From positions 1-35,279 of the forward strand of contig JAFGJN010000093.1 of assembly GCA_016929055.1 (NCBI GenBank): a DNA stretch of 35,279 nucleotides, read 5' to 3'. Made by a program: the position numbers and the translations under genes. Every line of letters starts with the position of its first letter. Positions within the stretch are counted from its first letter, which is position 1. The notes beneath the pieces were generated by a model, which was not told the origin of the DNA, made no database searches, and saw only the letters and a program-made list of their open reading frames with translations. The stretch comes from Candidatus Zhuqueibacterota bacterium (GTDB taxonomy: Bacteria; Zhuqueibacterota; Zhuqueibacteria; Residuimicrobiales; Oceaniaggregativiventaceae). Positions 18,308 through 25,270 of the stretch are shown one piece after another.

Positions 18308-19438
18308 ATGGGTAGATGCCTGATGATCATCGCCGGTGAGGCATCCGGCGATTCGCACGCTGCAGAGGTGGTTGCGGCCCTGAAAAAAAAGGATCCGCAT
18401 CTTGAGTTTTTTGGTGTGGGTGGAGAGCACCTGCGCAAAGCTGGCGTGGAGTTGCTCTATCATATCGACCAGTTAGCTTACATCGGCTTTGTCGAGGTGG
18501 TGCGCCATTACGCTTTTTTCCGCCGCGTTTTCAACCATCTGGTTCAGCAACTGCAGCAGCGAAAGCCGGATGGCTTGATTTTGGTCGATTATCCGGGGTT
18601 CAATTTGCGTTTTGCCAAAGCGGCAAAGCAACGAGGATGTCGGGTATTTTACTATATTGCGCCTCAGGTCTGGGCCTGGGGGCAGGGACGCGCCCGCAAA
18701 ATGGCCGAGACTATCGATCAGATGGCCGTTCTTTTTGACTTTGAGGTTGATTTTTTCTCACGTTATGGCCTGGATACGGTCTTGGTCGGCCATCCCCTTG
18801 TCGATCATTTGAACCGTTTGGAAGCTGGCGATGCATTATCCCGCCATGGCATCGATCCGAATCGCCCCCTTCTCGCTCTTTTACCGGGCAGTCGAAATCA
18901 GGAGATTTCTCATCTTTTACCGCCGCTTTTGCAGACTGCGGAACAGCTAAGTCGGGAGCATTCGAACTTGCAGGTCGCAGTAGCTCTGGCGGATACCGTA
19001 TCGGAGGATAAAGCCCGGTCAATCTACGGCAAGCCGATCGATGCAGTTTTGATCCGAAGCCACACCTATGATTTATTGCGGCACAGCACCGCAGCGATGG
19101 TCGCTTCGGGTACCGCCACCCTTGAGACAGCGTGTTTTAATGTGCCGTTTCTGTTGGCCTATCGCGTCTCGCCTCTGACTTTTTGGTTGGGAAAAAATTT
19201 GGTGAAAATTCCCTATATCGGGTTGGTCAATGTCGTGGCGGGTGAAAAGATCGTTCAGGAATTTTTACAAAAAGATGTTCGCCCCGAGATTCTCTACCAA
19301 CCGATCCAAAGCCTTTTGTTCGATGCGAATCGCCGTGCAGAAATGAAGAAAAAACTGGCGGTTGTTAAAGCCAAACTTGGCCCCCCAGGGGCTTCCGGCC
19401 GGACGGCTGACCATATTTTTAAGCTTTTTTATGGTTAA
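18308..19438 (+). CDS. lpxB: Lipid-A-disaccharide synthase
   Basis: 376-aa GT19 GT-B enzyme that condenses UDP-2,3-diacylglucosamine with lipid X to form the lipid A disaccharide at the inner face of the membrane. Motifs: IIAGEASGDSHAAEV at the N-terminus, DYPGFNLRFAK, YYIAPQVWAWGQGRARKM, VGHPLVDHL, LLPGSRNQEI and ASGTATLETA. The ATG at 18308 follows GAGG by five bases and gives the usual start; the frame extends upstream over the methyltransferase gene. Confidence 0.96.
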   Translation: MGRCLMIIAGEASGDSHAAEVVAALKKKDPHLEFFGVGGEHLRKAGVELLYHIDQLAYIGFVEVVRHYAFFRRVFNHLVQQLQQRKPDGLILVDYPGFNLRFAKAAKQRGCRVFYYIAPQVWAWGQGRARKMAETIDQMAVLFDFEVDFFSRYGLDTVLVGHPLVDHLNRLEAGDALSRHGIDPNRPLLALLPGSRNQEISHLLPPLLQTAEQLSREHSNLQVAVALADTVSEDKARSIYGKPIDAVLIRSHTYDLLRHSTAAMVASGTATLETACFNVPFLLAYRVSPLTFWLGKNLVKIPYIGLVNVVAGEKIVQEFLQKDVRPEILYQPIQSLLFDANRRAEMKKKLAVVKAKLGPPGASGRTADHIFKLFYG

Positions 19439-19493
19439 AACAGGTTTCTGTGAGCAACGGCACATTTGTAACTCCCAAAACGGCGTATACTAT

Positions 19494-20150
19494 ATGCAAA
19501 AGGAAACACAAAGACGAATTCTTTTTGTGCTTTCGATAAAACTGGTCTGGTTGTTGATTTTGTTCTTTGGCAACTGTGCAAGAATTCGCCTAAAAAATCG
19601 CATACGATTCGATCGTCTGGCGGAAAAGAAACGAGGTTTTCTCATTGTGCTCTGGCACGGCAAAATGTTGTTGCCCATTTTTGTGCATCGCGGACAGGAT
19701 ATCACTGCAATGGTCAGCGAACACCGGGACGGAGAGATGATTGCCCGTTCCATCCATCGCCTGGGATATCGAACCGTGCGCGGTTCCAGCACTCGCGGCG
19801 GGTTACGTGCGTTTCAGCAGATGGCCGCTCGACTGAGAAAAGCCGAGGTCTGCGCCCTTATGCCGGATGGCCCGCGCGGACCTCGTCACCGCCTGAAAAT
19901 GGGTACGGTATTGATGGCGCAGCGCTCTGGTTGCCCGATCCTGCCGATGACCTTTGCCGCCAAATGGGCTGTAACCCTTAAAACCTGGGATGGCTTTACT
20001 CTGTGGCTGCCATTTTCCAAAACCTGTGTCCTCTATGGAAAGCCTCTTTATGTTCCGCCGCAGCTCAGCGCCGAGGAGATGGAGTTGTGGCGGCAAAAGA
20101 TCGAGAACGCTCTGAACCGGTTGGAGGAAGAGGCTCGTGCGGTTTTTTGA
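19494..20150 (+). CDS. DUF374 lysophospholipid acyltransferase-like protein
   Basis: About 218 aa. The N-terminal hydrophobic anchor (FVLSIKLVWLLILFFG) is followed by the DUF374/COG2121 pattern VLWHGKMLLP, VSEHRDGEMIAR, GSSTRGG and MPDGPRGPRH, an LPLAT-type fold. Family members are found in lipid A operons, often between lpxB and a Kdo transferase, and are presumed acyltransferases. The start is uncertain: ATG 19494 lacks a ribosome site, and ATG 19431, overlapping the lpxB stop, is an alternative. Its end overlaps lpxK by 14 bp. Confidence 0.85.
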   Translation: MQKETQRRILFVLSIKLVWLLILFFGNCARIRLKNRIRFDRLAEKKRGFLIVLWHGKMLLPIFVHRGQDITAMVSEHRDGEMIARSIHRLGYRTVRGSSTRGGLRAFQQMAARLRKAEVCALMPDGPRGPRHRLKMGTVLMAQRSGCPILPMTFAAKWAVTLKTWDGFTLWLPFSKTCVLYGKPLYVPPQLSAEEMELWRQKIENALNRLEEEARAVF

Positions 20151-21147
20151 TCGCATCTGGCCGGCGATTCTGTTGTGGCCGTTTTCGTTGCTCTATGCGG
20201 GAGTCATCGACCTGAGAAATGCTCTGTATGATCGAGGAATTTTACGGGTCCACCACCTTGCGTGTCGGGTCATCAGTGTAGGAAATCTTTCGGTCGGTGG
20301 TACCGGAAAAACCCCTACCGTACAGTATCTCGCACGTCGGCTGCAACAGCACGGCAAGGCCGTGGCCGTGCTCAGCCGCGGTTATGGGCGTGAGAGTCGT
20401 GGCATGGTGATGGTCTCAGACGGACAACGGATGCTGGCCGACAGCCGACAGGGGGGCGACGAGCCGGTTATGCTGGCGCAGACTCTGCCCGGGATTCCGG
20501 TTTTGGTGGACCGTGATCGTGTTCGCGGCGGCCATTTTCTGGAACAGCGGTTTCATCCCGATGTCATTTTGTTGGATGATGGTTTTCAGCACAGGCGTTT
20601 GCACCGGGATGTGGATATTGTAACTTTTTGTGCTGATTCCCTCTGGGGCAATGGTTTTTGCTTGCCTGCCGGTCCCTTGCGGGAGAGACGAACGCATCTC
20701 AATCGTGCTGATTTGATTTGGCTGAACGGAAAAACACCGGCGCATTTTTCGTTGGATCGCGTGCCTCAAAAGACACCCCGGCTTTTCGCTGATTATGAGG
20801 TTGAGGCTTTGGTCGGGCAGAAAAGTCGATGGCCAGTCGATATTTTGCGAGGCGAACGGGTTTTGGCGTTTTGCGGAATCGCTCGACCGAATCGTTTCCG
20901 GGACCAGTTGCGGCTTTTAGGTGTCGAGATCAGAGTTTTCCGATCTTTTTCCGACCATTACGCCTATTCTCTACTCGATATCGAAGCCCTTGAACACCAG
21001 GCGGCGCAATTCGGTTGCACCTGGATTGTGACCACAGAAAAAGACTGGAACAAGCTGGAGAAAAATTGGGTGGGAGAAAAATGGGGTTTTTTACGAATGA
21101 CGATCCGACCGAAAAATACGGAAATACTCAAAAGTCTGGGGTGTTGA
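20137..21147 (+). CDS. lpxK: Tetraacyldisaccharide 4'-kinase
   Basis: 336-aa P-loop kinase that phosphorylates the 4' position of the lipid A precursor. An N-terminal membrane helix precedes ISVGNLSVGGTGKTPTV (Walker A), VLSRGYGR, GDEPVMLAQ and the LLDDGFQHRRLHRDVDIV motif; PAGPLRE and FCGIARPNRF are typical. Starts at GTG 20137 inside the preceding gene, with GGAGGAAGAGG upstream, so translation is coupled. Last gene of the operon; no terminator seen. Confidence 0.96.
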   Translation: MRFFDRIWPAILLWPFSLLYAGVIDLRNALYDRGILRVHHLACRVISVGNLSVGGTGKTPTVQYLARRLQQHGKAVAVLSRGYGRESRGMVMVSDGQRMLADSRQGGDEPVMLAQTLPGIPVLVDRDRVRGGHFLEQRFHPDVILLDDGFQHRRLHRDVDIVTFCADSLWGNGFCLPAGPLRERRTHLNRADLIWLNGKTPAHFSLDRVPQKTPRLFADYEVEALVGQKSRWPVDILRGERVLAFCGIARPNRFRDQLRLLGVEIRVFRSFSDHYAYSLLDIEALEHQAAQFGCTWIVTTEKDWNKLEKNWVGEKWGFLRMTIRPKNTEILKSLGC

Positions 21148-21194
21148 AAAATTGAACAGATATTTTGGGTGTATCACAATAATACAAAAAATTC

Positions 21195-21223
21195 TTGCGA
21201 ATGACGCAAATATTTAATAGAAT
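21195..21223 (+). promoter_or_regulatory. Sigma-70-type promoter with overlapping palindrome
   Basis: TTGCGA (21195-21200), 17-nt spacer, TAGAAT (21218-21223). The -35 lies in the inverted repeat TTGCG-AATGA-CGCAA (21195-21209), a plausible operator. It serves the sigma-54 activator gene, leaving a leader of about 155 nt that contains hairpin repeat B. Confidence 0.6.
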
Positions 21224-21241
21224 GAACTGTTCTCATTCTGG

Positions 21242-21269
21242 CCCGGATTCGGCGTAAAGCACGGAATCC
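21242..21269 (+). repeat. Hairpin repeat family B, diverged copy
   Basis: CCCGGATTCGG, a short centre AAAGCAC, then GGAATCC. It matches the 7218-7242 copy with several substitutions and lies in the predicted leader of the downstream regulator gene. Confidence 0.5.
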
Positions 21270-21384
21270 CCAGCAAACTCTGGGACATCGTCGAGAGAAG
21301 GGCCCTTTGTCAAGACTTTGGTAGTGAAAATTCGGATGGTTGATTTCCGAGTTGCCCTTTTATTCGATCAAAGTGGAGTTCTCT

Positions 21385-22770
21385 GTGGAAACAAAAGAAC
21401 GAAAAGCGGCTATTCTGGTTGTCGACGACGACAAGAATATCAGCAAAATGATCGAAGCGACTCTAAAAAAGGAAAAACGCTTTGACATCGTTACGGCGTT
21501 GAGCGGCGAAGCGTGTTTAAAATTTATACGGGAAACAATTCCCGATTTGGTTCTGATGGATATTCAAATGCCCGGCATCGACGGAATCGAAACGCTCAAA
21601 CGTATCAAGGGAGAAAACTCTTTGATACCGGTTATCATGATGACGGCCCATGGAACCATTGAGCGCGCTGTCGAATCGATGAAGCTCGGTGCGTATGATT
21701 TTCTCACCAAACCCTTTGCTCGCGATCGTTTGTTGGTGACGATCAACAACGCCTTGTTGAATAGTTCGTTGCGCCGTCAGGTTGACGAGCTGCGATCCGA
21801 ACTGCGCACAAAGTATGCCTATGAAAATATCATCGGTCAAAGCGGAGTGATGCAGGATGTTTTTCGCTCATTGGAAAAGATCGTCAACAGCAATGTGACG
21901 GTCTTGATTCAGGGCGAAAGCGGTACAGGAAAGGAATTAATCGCTCGCGCTGTTCACTATCAGTCCCGGACTCGCAGTACCAAACCTTTTGTTGCGGTCA
22001 ATTGTTCGGCGCTGCCCGAATCGCTGCTGGAAAGCGAATTATTCGGACACGAAAAGGGGTCGTTCACCGGTGCAACCGCTCGCCGAATCGGCAAATTTGA
22101 GCAAGCCAACGGCGGCACGATTTTTCTCGATGAAATTGGTCTGATGAGTCAGGCCACCCAGTCTAAATTGTTGCGTGTTCTTCAGGAACGCGAATTCGAG
22201 CGTGTCGGTGGCAACGAATTGATCAAGGTGGATGTGCGGGTCATTTCCGCGACCAATCGTGATCTTGAAGAGGCGATGAAGGCAGGAGAGTTTCGAGAGG
22301 ATCTCTATTATCGCATTTCCGTTTTTCCAATCAAACTGCCGCCGCTTCGCGAGCGTAAGGAGGACATTCATCTGTTGGCCGCGCATTTTTTAAAGAAATA
22401 CAGCGAAGCGGAAAAGAAAAATATACACGGCATCAACGGTGATTCTTTGGATTTGATGATGGCTTACAATTGGCCGGGAAATGTACGCGAATTGGAAAAT
22501 TCGATGGAGCGCGCCGTCGTTCTGGCAAATGGGCCCGAAATCATGGCTGGCGATTTGCCGGCGGCTGTTCGTGCCCTGGGCGAAAAGCGAATCTATGAAT
22601 CGGACAGCACTCTTTCAGGCTGGATCGAAAAATTAGAGGAAGAGGCATTGCGACAAGCATTGCTCGAGTGTGAAGGCAATATTTCCAAAACCGCCAAAAA
22701 GCTGGGTATCGGGCGGGCTACGATCTATCGCAAAGCTAAAAAATATGGTCTGCCCATGGTCAAAAGCTGA
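21385..22770 (+). CDS. Sigma-54-dependent response regulator (NtrC/AtoC family)
   Basis: 461-aa enhancer-binding protein. Receiver domain, residues 8-125, is intact: acidic pocket DDD (14-16), phosphoacceptor Asp59, Thr87, Lys109. AAA+ domain: Walker A GESGTGKE (177-184), sigma-54-contacting loop GSFTGA (225-230, a Ser variant of GAFTGA), Walker B GGTIFLDE. A C-terminal Fis-type helix-turn-helix lies near 418-455 (NISKTAKKLGIGRATIYRKAK). The GTG at 21385 is chosen because GGAG lies six bases upstream; an in-frame TTG at 21340 has no support. No histidine kinase is in the window, so it is an orphan regulator here. A terminator follows. Confidence 0.95.
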   Translation: METKERKAAILVVDDDKNISKMIEATLKKEKRFDIVTALSGEACLKFIRETIPDLVLMDIQMPGIDGIETLKRIKGENSLIPVIMMTAHGTIERAVESMKLGAYDFLTKPFARDRLLVTINNALLNSSLRRQVDELRSELRTKYAYENIIGQSGVMQDVFRSLEKIVNSNVTVLIQGESGTGKELIARAVHYQSRTRSTKPFVAVNCSALPESLLESELFGHEKGSFTGATARRIGKFEQANGGTIFLDEIGLMSQATQSKLLRVLQEREFERVGGNELIKVDVRVISATNRDLEEAMKAGEFREDLYYRISVFPIKLPPLRERKEDIHLLAAHFLKKYSEAEKKNIHGINGDSLDLMMAYNWPGNVRELENSMERAVVLANGPEIMAGDLPAAVRALGEKRIYESDSTLSGWIEKLEEEALRQALLECEGNISKTAKKLGIGRATIYRKAKKYGLPMVKS

Positions 22771-22799
22771 TCGTCGCAATCGTCTTCCACGTTATCACC

Positions 22800-22836
22800 G
22801 CCCCAATCCGGAGAATAGCCGGAGAGGGGCTTTTTT
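22800..22836 (+). terminator. Intrinsic terminator after the sigma-54 activator gene
   Basis: GCCCC-AA-TCCGG, 7-nt loop, CCGG-AGA-GGGGC, then TTTTTT: an interrupted but strong GC stem with a U-tract, 30 bp after the stop codon. Confidence 0.85.
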
Positions 22837-22852
22837 GTATCAACTCGATACG

Positions 22853-22871
22853 TTGTTTCAACATGAGACAA
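22853..22871. promoter_or_regulatory. Palindrome, candidate enhancer site for a sigma-54 activator
   Basis: TTGTTTC-AACAT-GAGACAA, a 19-bp inverted repeat with one mismatch. It lies about 84 bp upstream of the candidate -24 element at 22955, a usual distance for activator-bound enhancers. Confidence 0.4.
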
Positions 22872-22954
22872 TCCTTCCAAAGCACATCCTTGAAGTCTTG
22901 CTATATTCCACAATAAAAACAGATAATTACGTGTTGATTGAGATCGATTGAGAA

Positions 22955-22970
22955 TGGTATAGGTTTTGCC
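22955..22970 (+). promoter_or_regulatory. Candidate sigma-54 (-24/-12) promoter
   Basis: TGGTATAGGTTTTGCC has the invariant GG and GC exactly 12 nt apart and matches most of TGGCAYRNNNNTTGCW. Transcription would begin near 22981 and read into the 23179 gene. An overlapping sigma-70 reading (TTGATT, 18 nt, TATAGG) is possible but weaker. Confidence 0.5.
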
Positions 22971-22990
22971 ATGGTCAAAGGAGCTTGATT

Positions 22991-23182
22991 ATGAAGCGGT
23001 ATGTGCCGTTTCTTTCGGGCCGGCAAGAGGGAATCAAGCGAATCGTATCCGGCTCGAGGGCAAGTGTGGACCCGCATAAAGGCCATTCATCAGCGAGGAA
23101 TTCAGGAGTAGAGAACAGGGATGGAAAATGCGGATGCGGGAAAAGAGTTGACCTTTTTGGTGAGAGTCGCACAACCCTATGA
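22991..23182 (+). CDS. Possible small basic protein, 63 aa, unrecognised
   Basis: ATG at 22991 with AAAGGAG eight bases upstream; the frame ends in an ATGA overlap with the next start, as expected for coupled translation. The product is basic with a CGCGK motif near its end and matches no family I know. Against it: if the sigma-54 promoter is used, the transcript would begin inside or after this ribosome site. It may instead be untranslated leader. Nothing else recognisable lies between 22872 and 23178. Confidence 0.3.
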   Translation: MKRYVPFLSGRQEGIKRIVSGSRASVDPHKGHSSARNSGVENRDGKCGCGKRVDLFGESRTTL

Positions 23183-24264
23183 ACACAGTTAACTTGAAGC
23201 AACTGGTTGAAAATATTTGTGCGGGAACCTATTGTCAGGCTGAACTGATACAATTCATTCACCTCGTACAAAAAATTTCCCTTAGTTATCTTAAATTTCA
23301 ACAAGTTCTCGGCAAGCGGATCGTCGGCGAGCGAATGGAAACCGATCTGGAACTCGATGACTTGGCATTGGACTGTATAGCCGAGCTTTTTAGCCGTGAC
23401 GAGGCGGATCGATTTTTCCAACTCAAGCGCTATTATGAGCCGAAATTCTGCGAAGAACCGACACTCAGCGATGCGGAGGTTTTAATTCTCACCCGGCGGT
23501 TGGTGGTTCGCAAGACCAAACAGGAGCTGTCGAGAATTTTCCGTGAGCGTGATCCGGAAGGTGCTAAAATTGTGCGCAACATCAAGGTAAGCGTGCGCAA
23601 TTCGGAAAAAATGCATCTCTTTAAAGAAATGGGTCGCGATTTTATTTTTCATTCAAACGGACTGGTTGTGACAGATCCCCGGCCGGGCGGCAATCCGCAG
23701 CTCTCTTCTTATTTGCGCCGCAACTGTCCGCCAATTCCGGATGATCTTTTGATGTCGGTTTTTATCGATGTCTACGATCCCTCCAAGTCAGTCTCCTTGC
23801 TTATCAAACATCTATTTGAAAAACTGCACGAGTTGGATGAATACCAGAATTATGTGTCTCTGGATGCCATTGTGAAACTGGTTCGTCATGCCAAGTTTGA
23901 TCTGTTCAAGGAGCGCCTGGCTGCAGGCGACGTTACTCCAACGCCGCAGGATCATATGGAATCCAAAGAAATCGAAAACTATATCGATGTGGTGATGCGA
24001 ATGCTGGAGGACAAGATTCGCACCCAATACCTTGAAACCGGCAAATTGTCAGCCACCAAAACCGAGATTTATCGCCAAGCGCTTCGCGATGTCCTTTATG
24101 ATCTGATTCAGAAAAAGGACAGCTCTTCTTACTTCCGCAATCTCAAGCATTATATCCCCACCCTCACACAGCAGGACTATAGGCAACAGGAACGCTCTGT
24201 ATTCGAATACCTGGCCAAAGTTGCCAAGCGAGAATTCCGCAAACACCTCAAAGAATTGTTATAA
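23179..24264 (+). CDS. Unrecognised 361-aa protein with a sigma-region-2-like segment
   Basis: Soluble, mainly helical, charged protein with no membrane segment. Residues about 22-70 (FIHLVQKISLSYLKF, then ELDDLALDCIAELFSR) resemble sigma-70 region 2, in which a DxxDLxQDxFxxLF pattern contacts the polymerase. A highly basic segment follows (RRLVVRKTKQELSRIFRERD, about 108-127), suggestive of nucleic-acid binding. The C-terminal 120 residues are helical and do not show a clear region-4 helix-turn-helix. It is much longer than ECF sigma factors. The next gene has the zinc-finger motif of anti-sigma factors, which is the main reason to suspect a sigma/anti-sigma pair. Weak ribosome site; ATG 23179 is the only in-frame start after a stop at 23161. 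Function not established. Confidence 0.75.
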   Translation: MNTVNLKQLVENICAGTYCQAELIQFIHLVQKISLSYLKFQQVLGKRIVGERMETDLELDDLALDCIAELFSRDEADRFFQLKRYYEPKFCEEPTLSDAEVLILTRRLVVRKTKQELSRIFRERDPEGAKIVRNIKVSVRNSEKMHLFKEMGRDFIFHSNGLVVTDPRPGGNPQLSSYLRRNCPPIPDDLLMSVFIDVYDPSKSVSLLIKHLFEKLHELDEYQNYVSLDAIVKLVRHAKFDLFKERLAAGDVTPTPQDHMESKEIENYIDVVMRMLEDKIRTQYLETGKLSATKTEIYRQALRDVLYDLIQKKDSSSYFRNLKHYIPTLTQQDYRQQERSVFEYLAKVAKREFRKHLKELL

Positions 24265-24265
24265 T
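24257..24265 (+). promoter_or_regulatory. Possible extended -10 promoter
   Basis: TGTTATAAT fits the TGnTATAAT extended -10 form and overlaps the stop codon of the preceding gene. No -35 at 17 nt. It could drive the downstream zinc-finger protein independently. Confidence 0.3.
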
Positions 24266-24363
24266 TTTTTTCCGTAAAATTTCCGCTTTGCGTGTATGTT
24301 ATGATGAAAATTGTAACAACACAATACACGTGTTTTGGATTCGAACAAACTGCTGTGTAGCTT

Positions 24364-25020
24364 ATGACCAATCCTTTCCTTTCTGACCGGCGATGTCCGG
24401 ACAGCAAACAACTCGAGTTGCTGCTTCTGGATATCGATCTCTCGCTCGAAGAGCGTAAGCGGCTTCAAATGCATCTTCAGCAATGCCCCGCATGCCAAGA
24501 GCTAACGCGCGAAATCGATGATTTTTACAAGGTTTTGTTACAGGAACTTCGGTTCCCAATTTCTAATCACGTATTGAAATTCGCGGAAACCGTCTCTCAC
24601 GATTCGATGCAGCTTGGGATCTTGATCGGCAATGCTGCGGAGGGTGAATCAAAGAACGGAGAGCGCGAATTTCGATTGCGTTTTGTAAAGCCAATCGAAG
24701 AAGCGCCGACCGGTTTGCAAGAAAAAGCGGATTTGGTCATCAATCGTAACCAAATCGTTCTGCGGGTGATGGTCGATTCGGCATGCAAAAATCGGCTTCT
24801 GTCGTTGTGGTTTGTCGAAATGGACGACTCGCGGGAGTGGGTGTTGCGTCTTCCGGCGATCGGTGAAACAATTCGATTGAATCGCAATGGCTTTGCGGCT
24901 ATACCGCCCCTACCATTAGAAAAATTAGAGGGCAGTATGGCCTTTTTAGCCGGTGCAGAGCCTACAGCAATCGAGGAAAGTCGTTTTGCCCGTCTGACGC
25001 GTGCTTTGGCCCTAGTTTAA
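24364..25020 (+). CDS. Zinc-finger anti-sigma-like protein
   Basis: 218 aa. The N-terminal domain has Cys11, then His37-x3-Cys41-x2-Cys44 (MHLQQCPAC), the arrangement of zinc-binding anti-sigma (zf-HC2/ZAS) domains. The rest (60-218) is a soluble, probably beta-rich region without a membrane segment, unlike most ECF anti-sigmas, which are membrane-anchored. Located 99 bp after the sigma-like gene and followed by a strong terminator. Partner and signal are unknown; the zinc could be redox-sensitive as in ZAS proteins. Confidence 0.75.
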   Translation: MTNPFLSDRRCPDSKQLELLLLDIDLSLEERKRLQMHLQQCPACQELTREIDDFYKVLLQELRFPISNHVLKFAETVSHDSMQLGILIGNAAEGESKNGEREFRLRFVKPIEEAPTGLQEKADLVINRNQIVLRVMVDSACKNRLLSLWFVEMDDSREWVLRLPAIGETIRLNRNGFAAIPPLPLEKLEGSMAFLAGAEPTAIEESRFARLTRALALV

Positions 25021-25042
25021 AAAGTCTACCCAATTTGATTCA

Positions 25043-25068
25043 AGCCGGAGAAATCCGGCTTTTTTTTT
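25043..25068 (+). terminator. Intrinsic terminator
   Basis: AGCCGGA, tetraloop GAAA, TCCGGCT, then eight T: a textbook terminator 22 bp after the zinc-finger gene. Confidence 0.92.
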
Positions 25069-25080
25069 GTGAGAAATGAC

Positions 25081-25109
25081 TTGACTGGCGGTAATTTTTT
25101 ATATACGTT
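25081..25109 (+). promoter_or_regulatory. Possible sigma-70 promoter for the receiver/DUF4388 genes
   Basis: TTGACT, 17-nt spacer, TACGTT. Good -35, weak -10. It lies directly after a terminator, where a new transcription unit must begin, and leaves a leader of about 155 nt. Confidence 0.4.
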
Positions 25110-25270
25110 AAAACAAACTGTGCAGCCGCGTGTGTGCGGCATGTGCGGGTGGAACCTTATTTGTTTGTTTGAGGGCATGGACGCACGGCAATTTTCACGT
25201 TGTCCAGGATCCTTTCATTCCGGGTTCAACGCATCGGATTAACAGAGTGAGCAACACTGGTTACTCGGCA

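Noticed and set aside
22934-22963. Sigma-70 promoter TTGATT-N18-TATAGG
   Set aside because: Weaker spacing and -10 than the overlapping -24/-12 match; mentioned only as an alternative.
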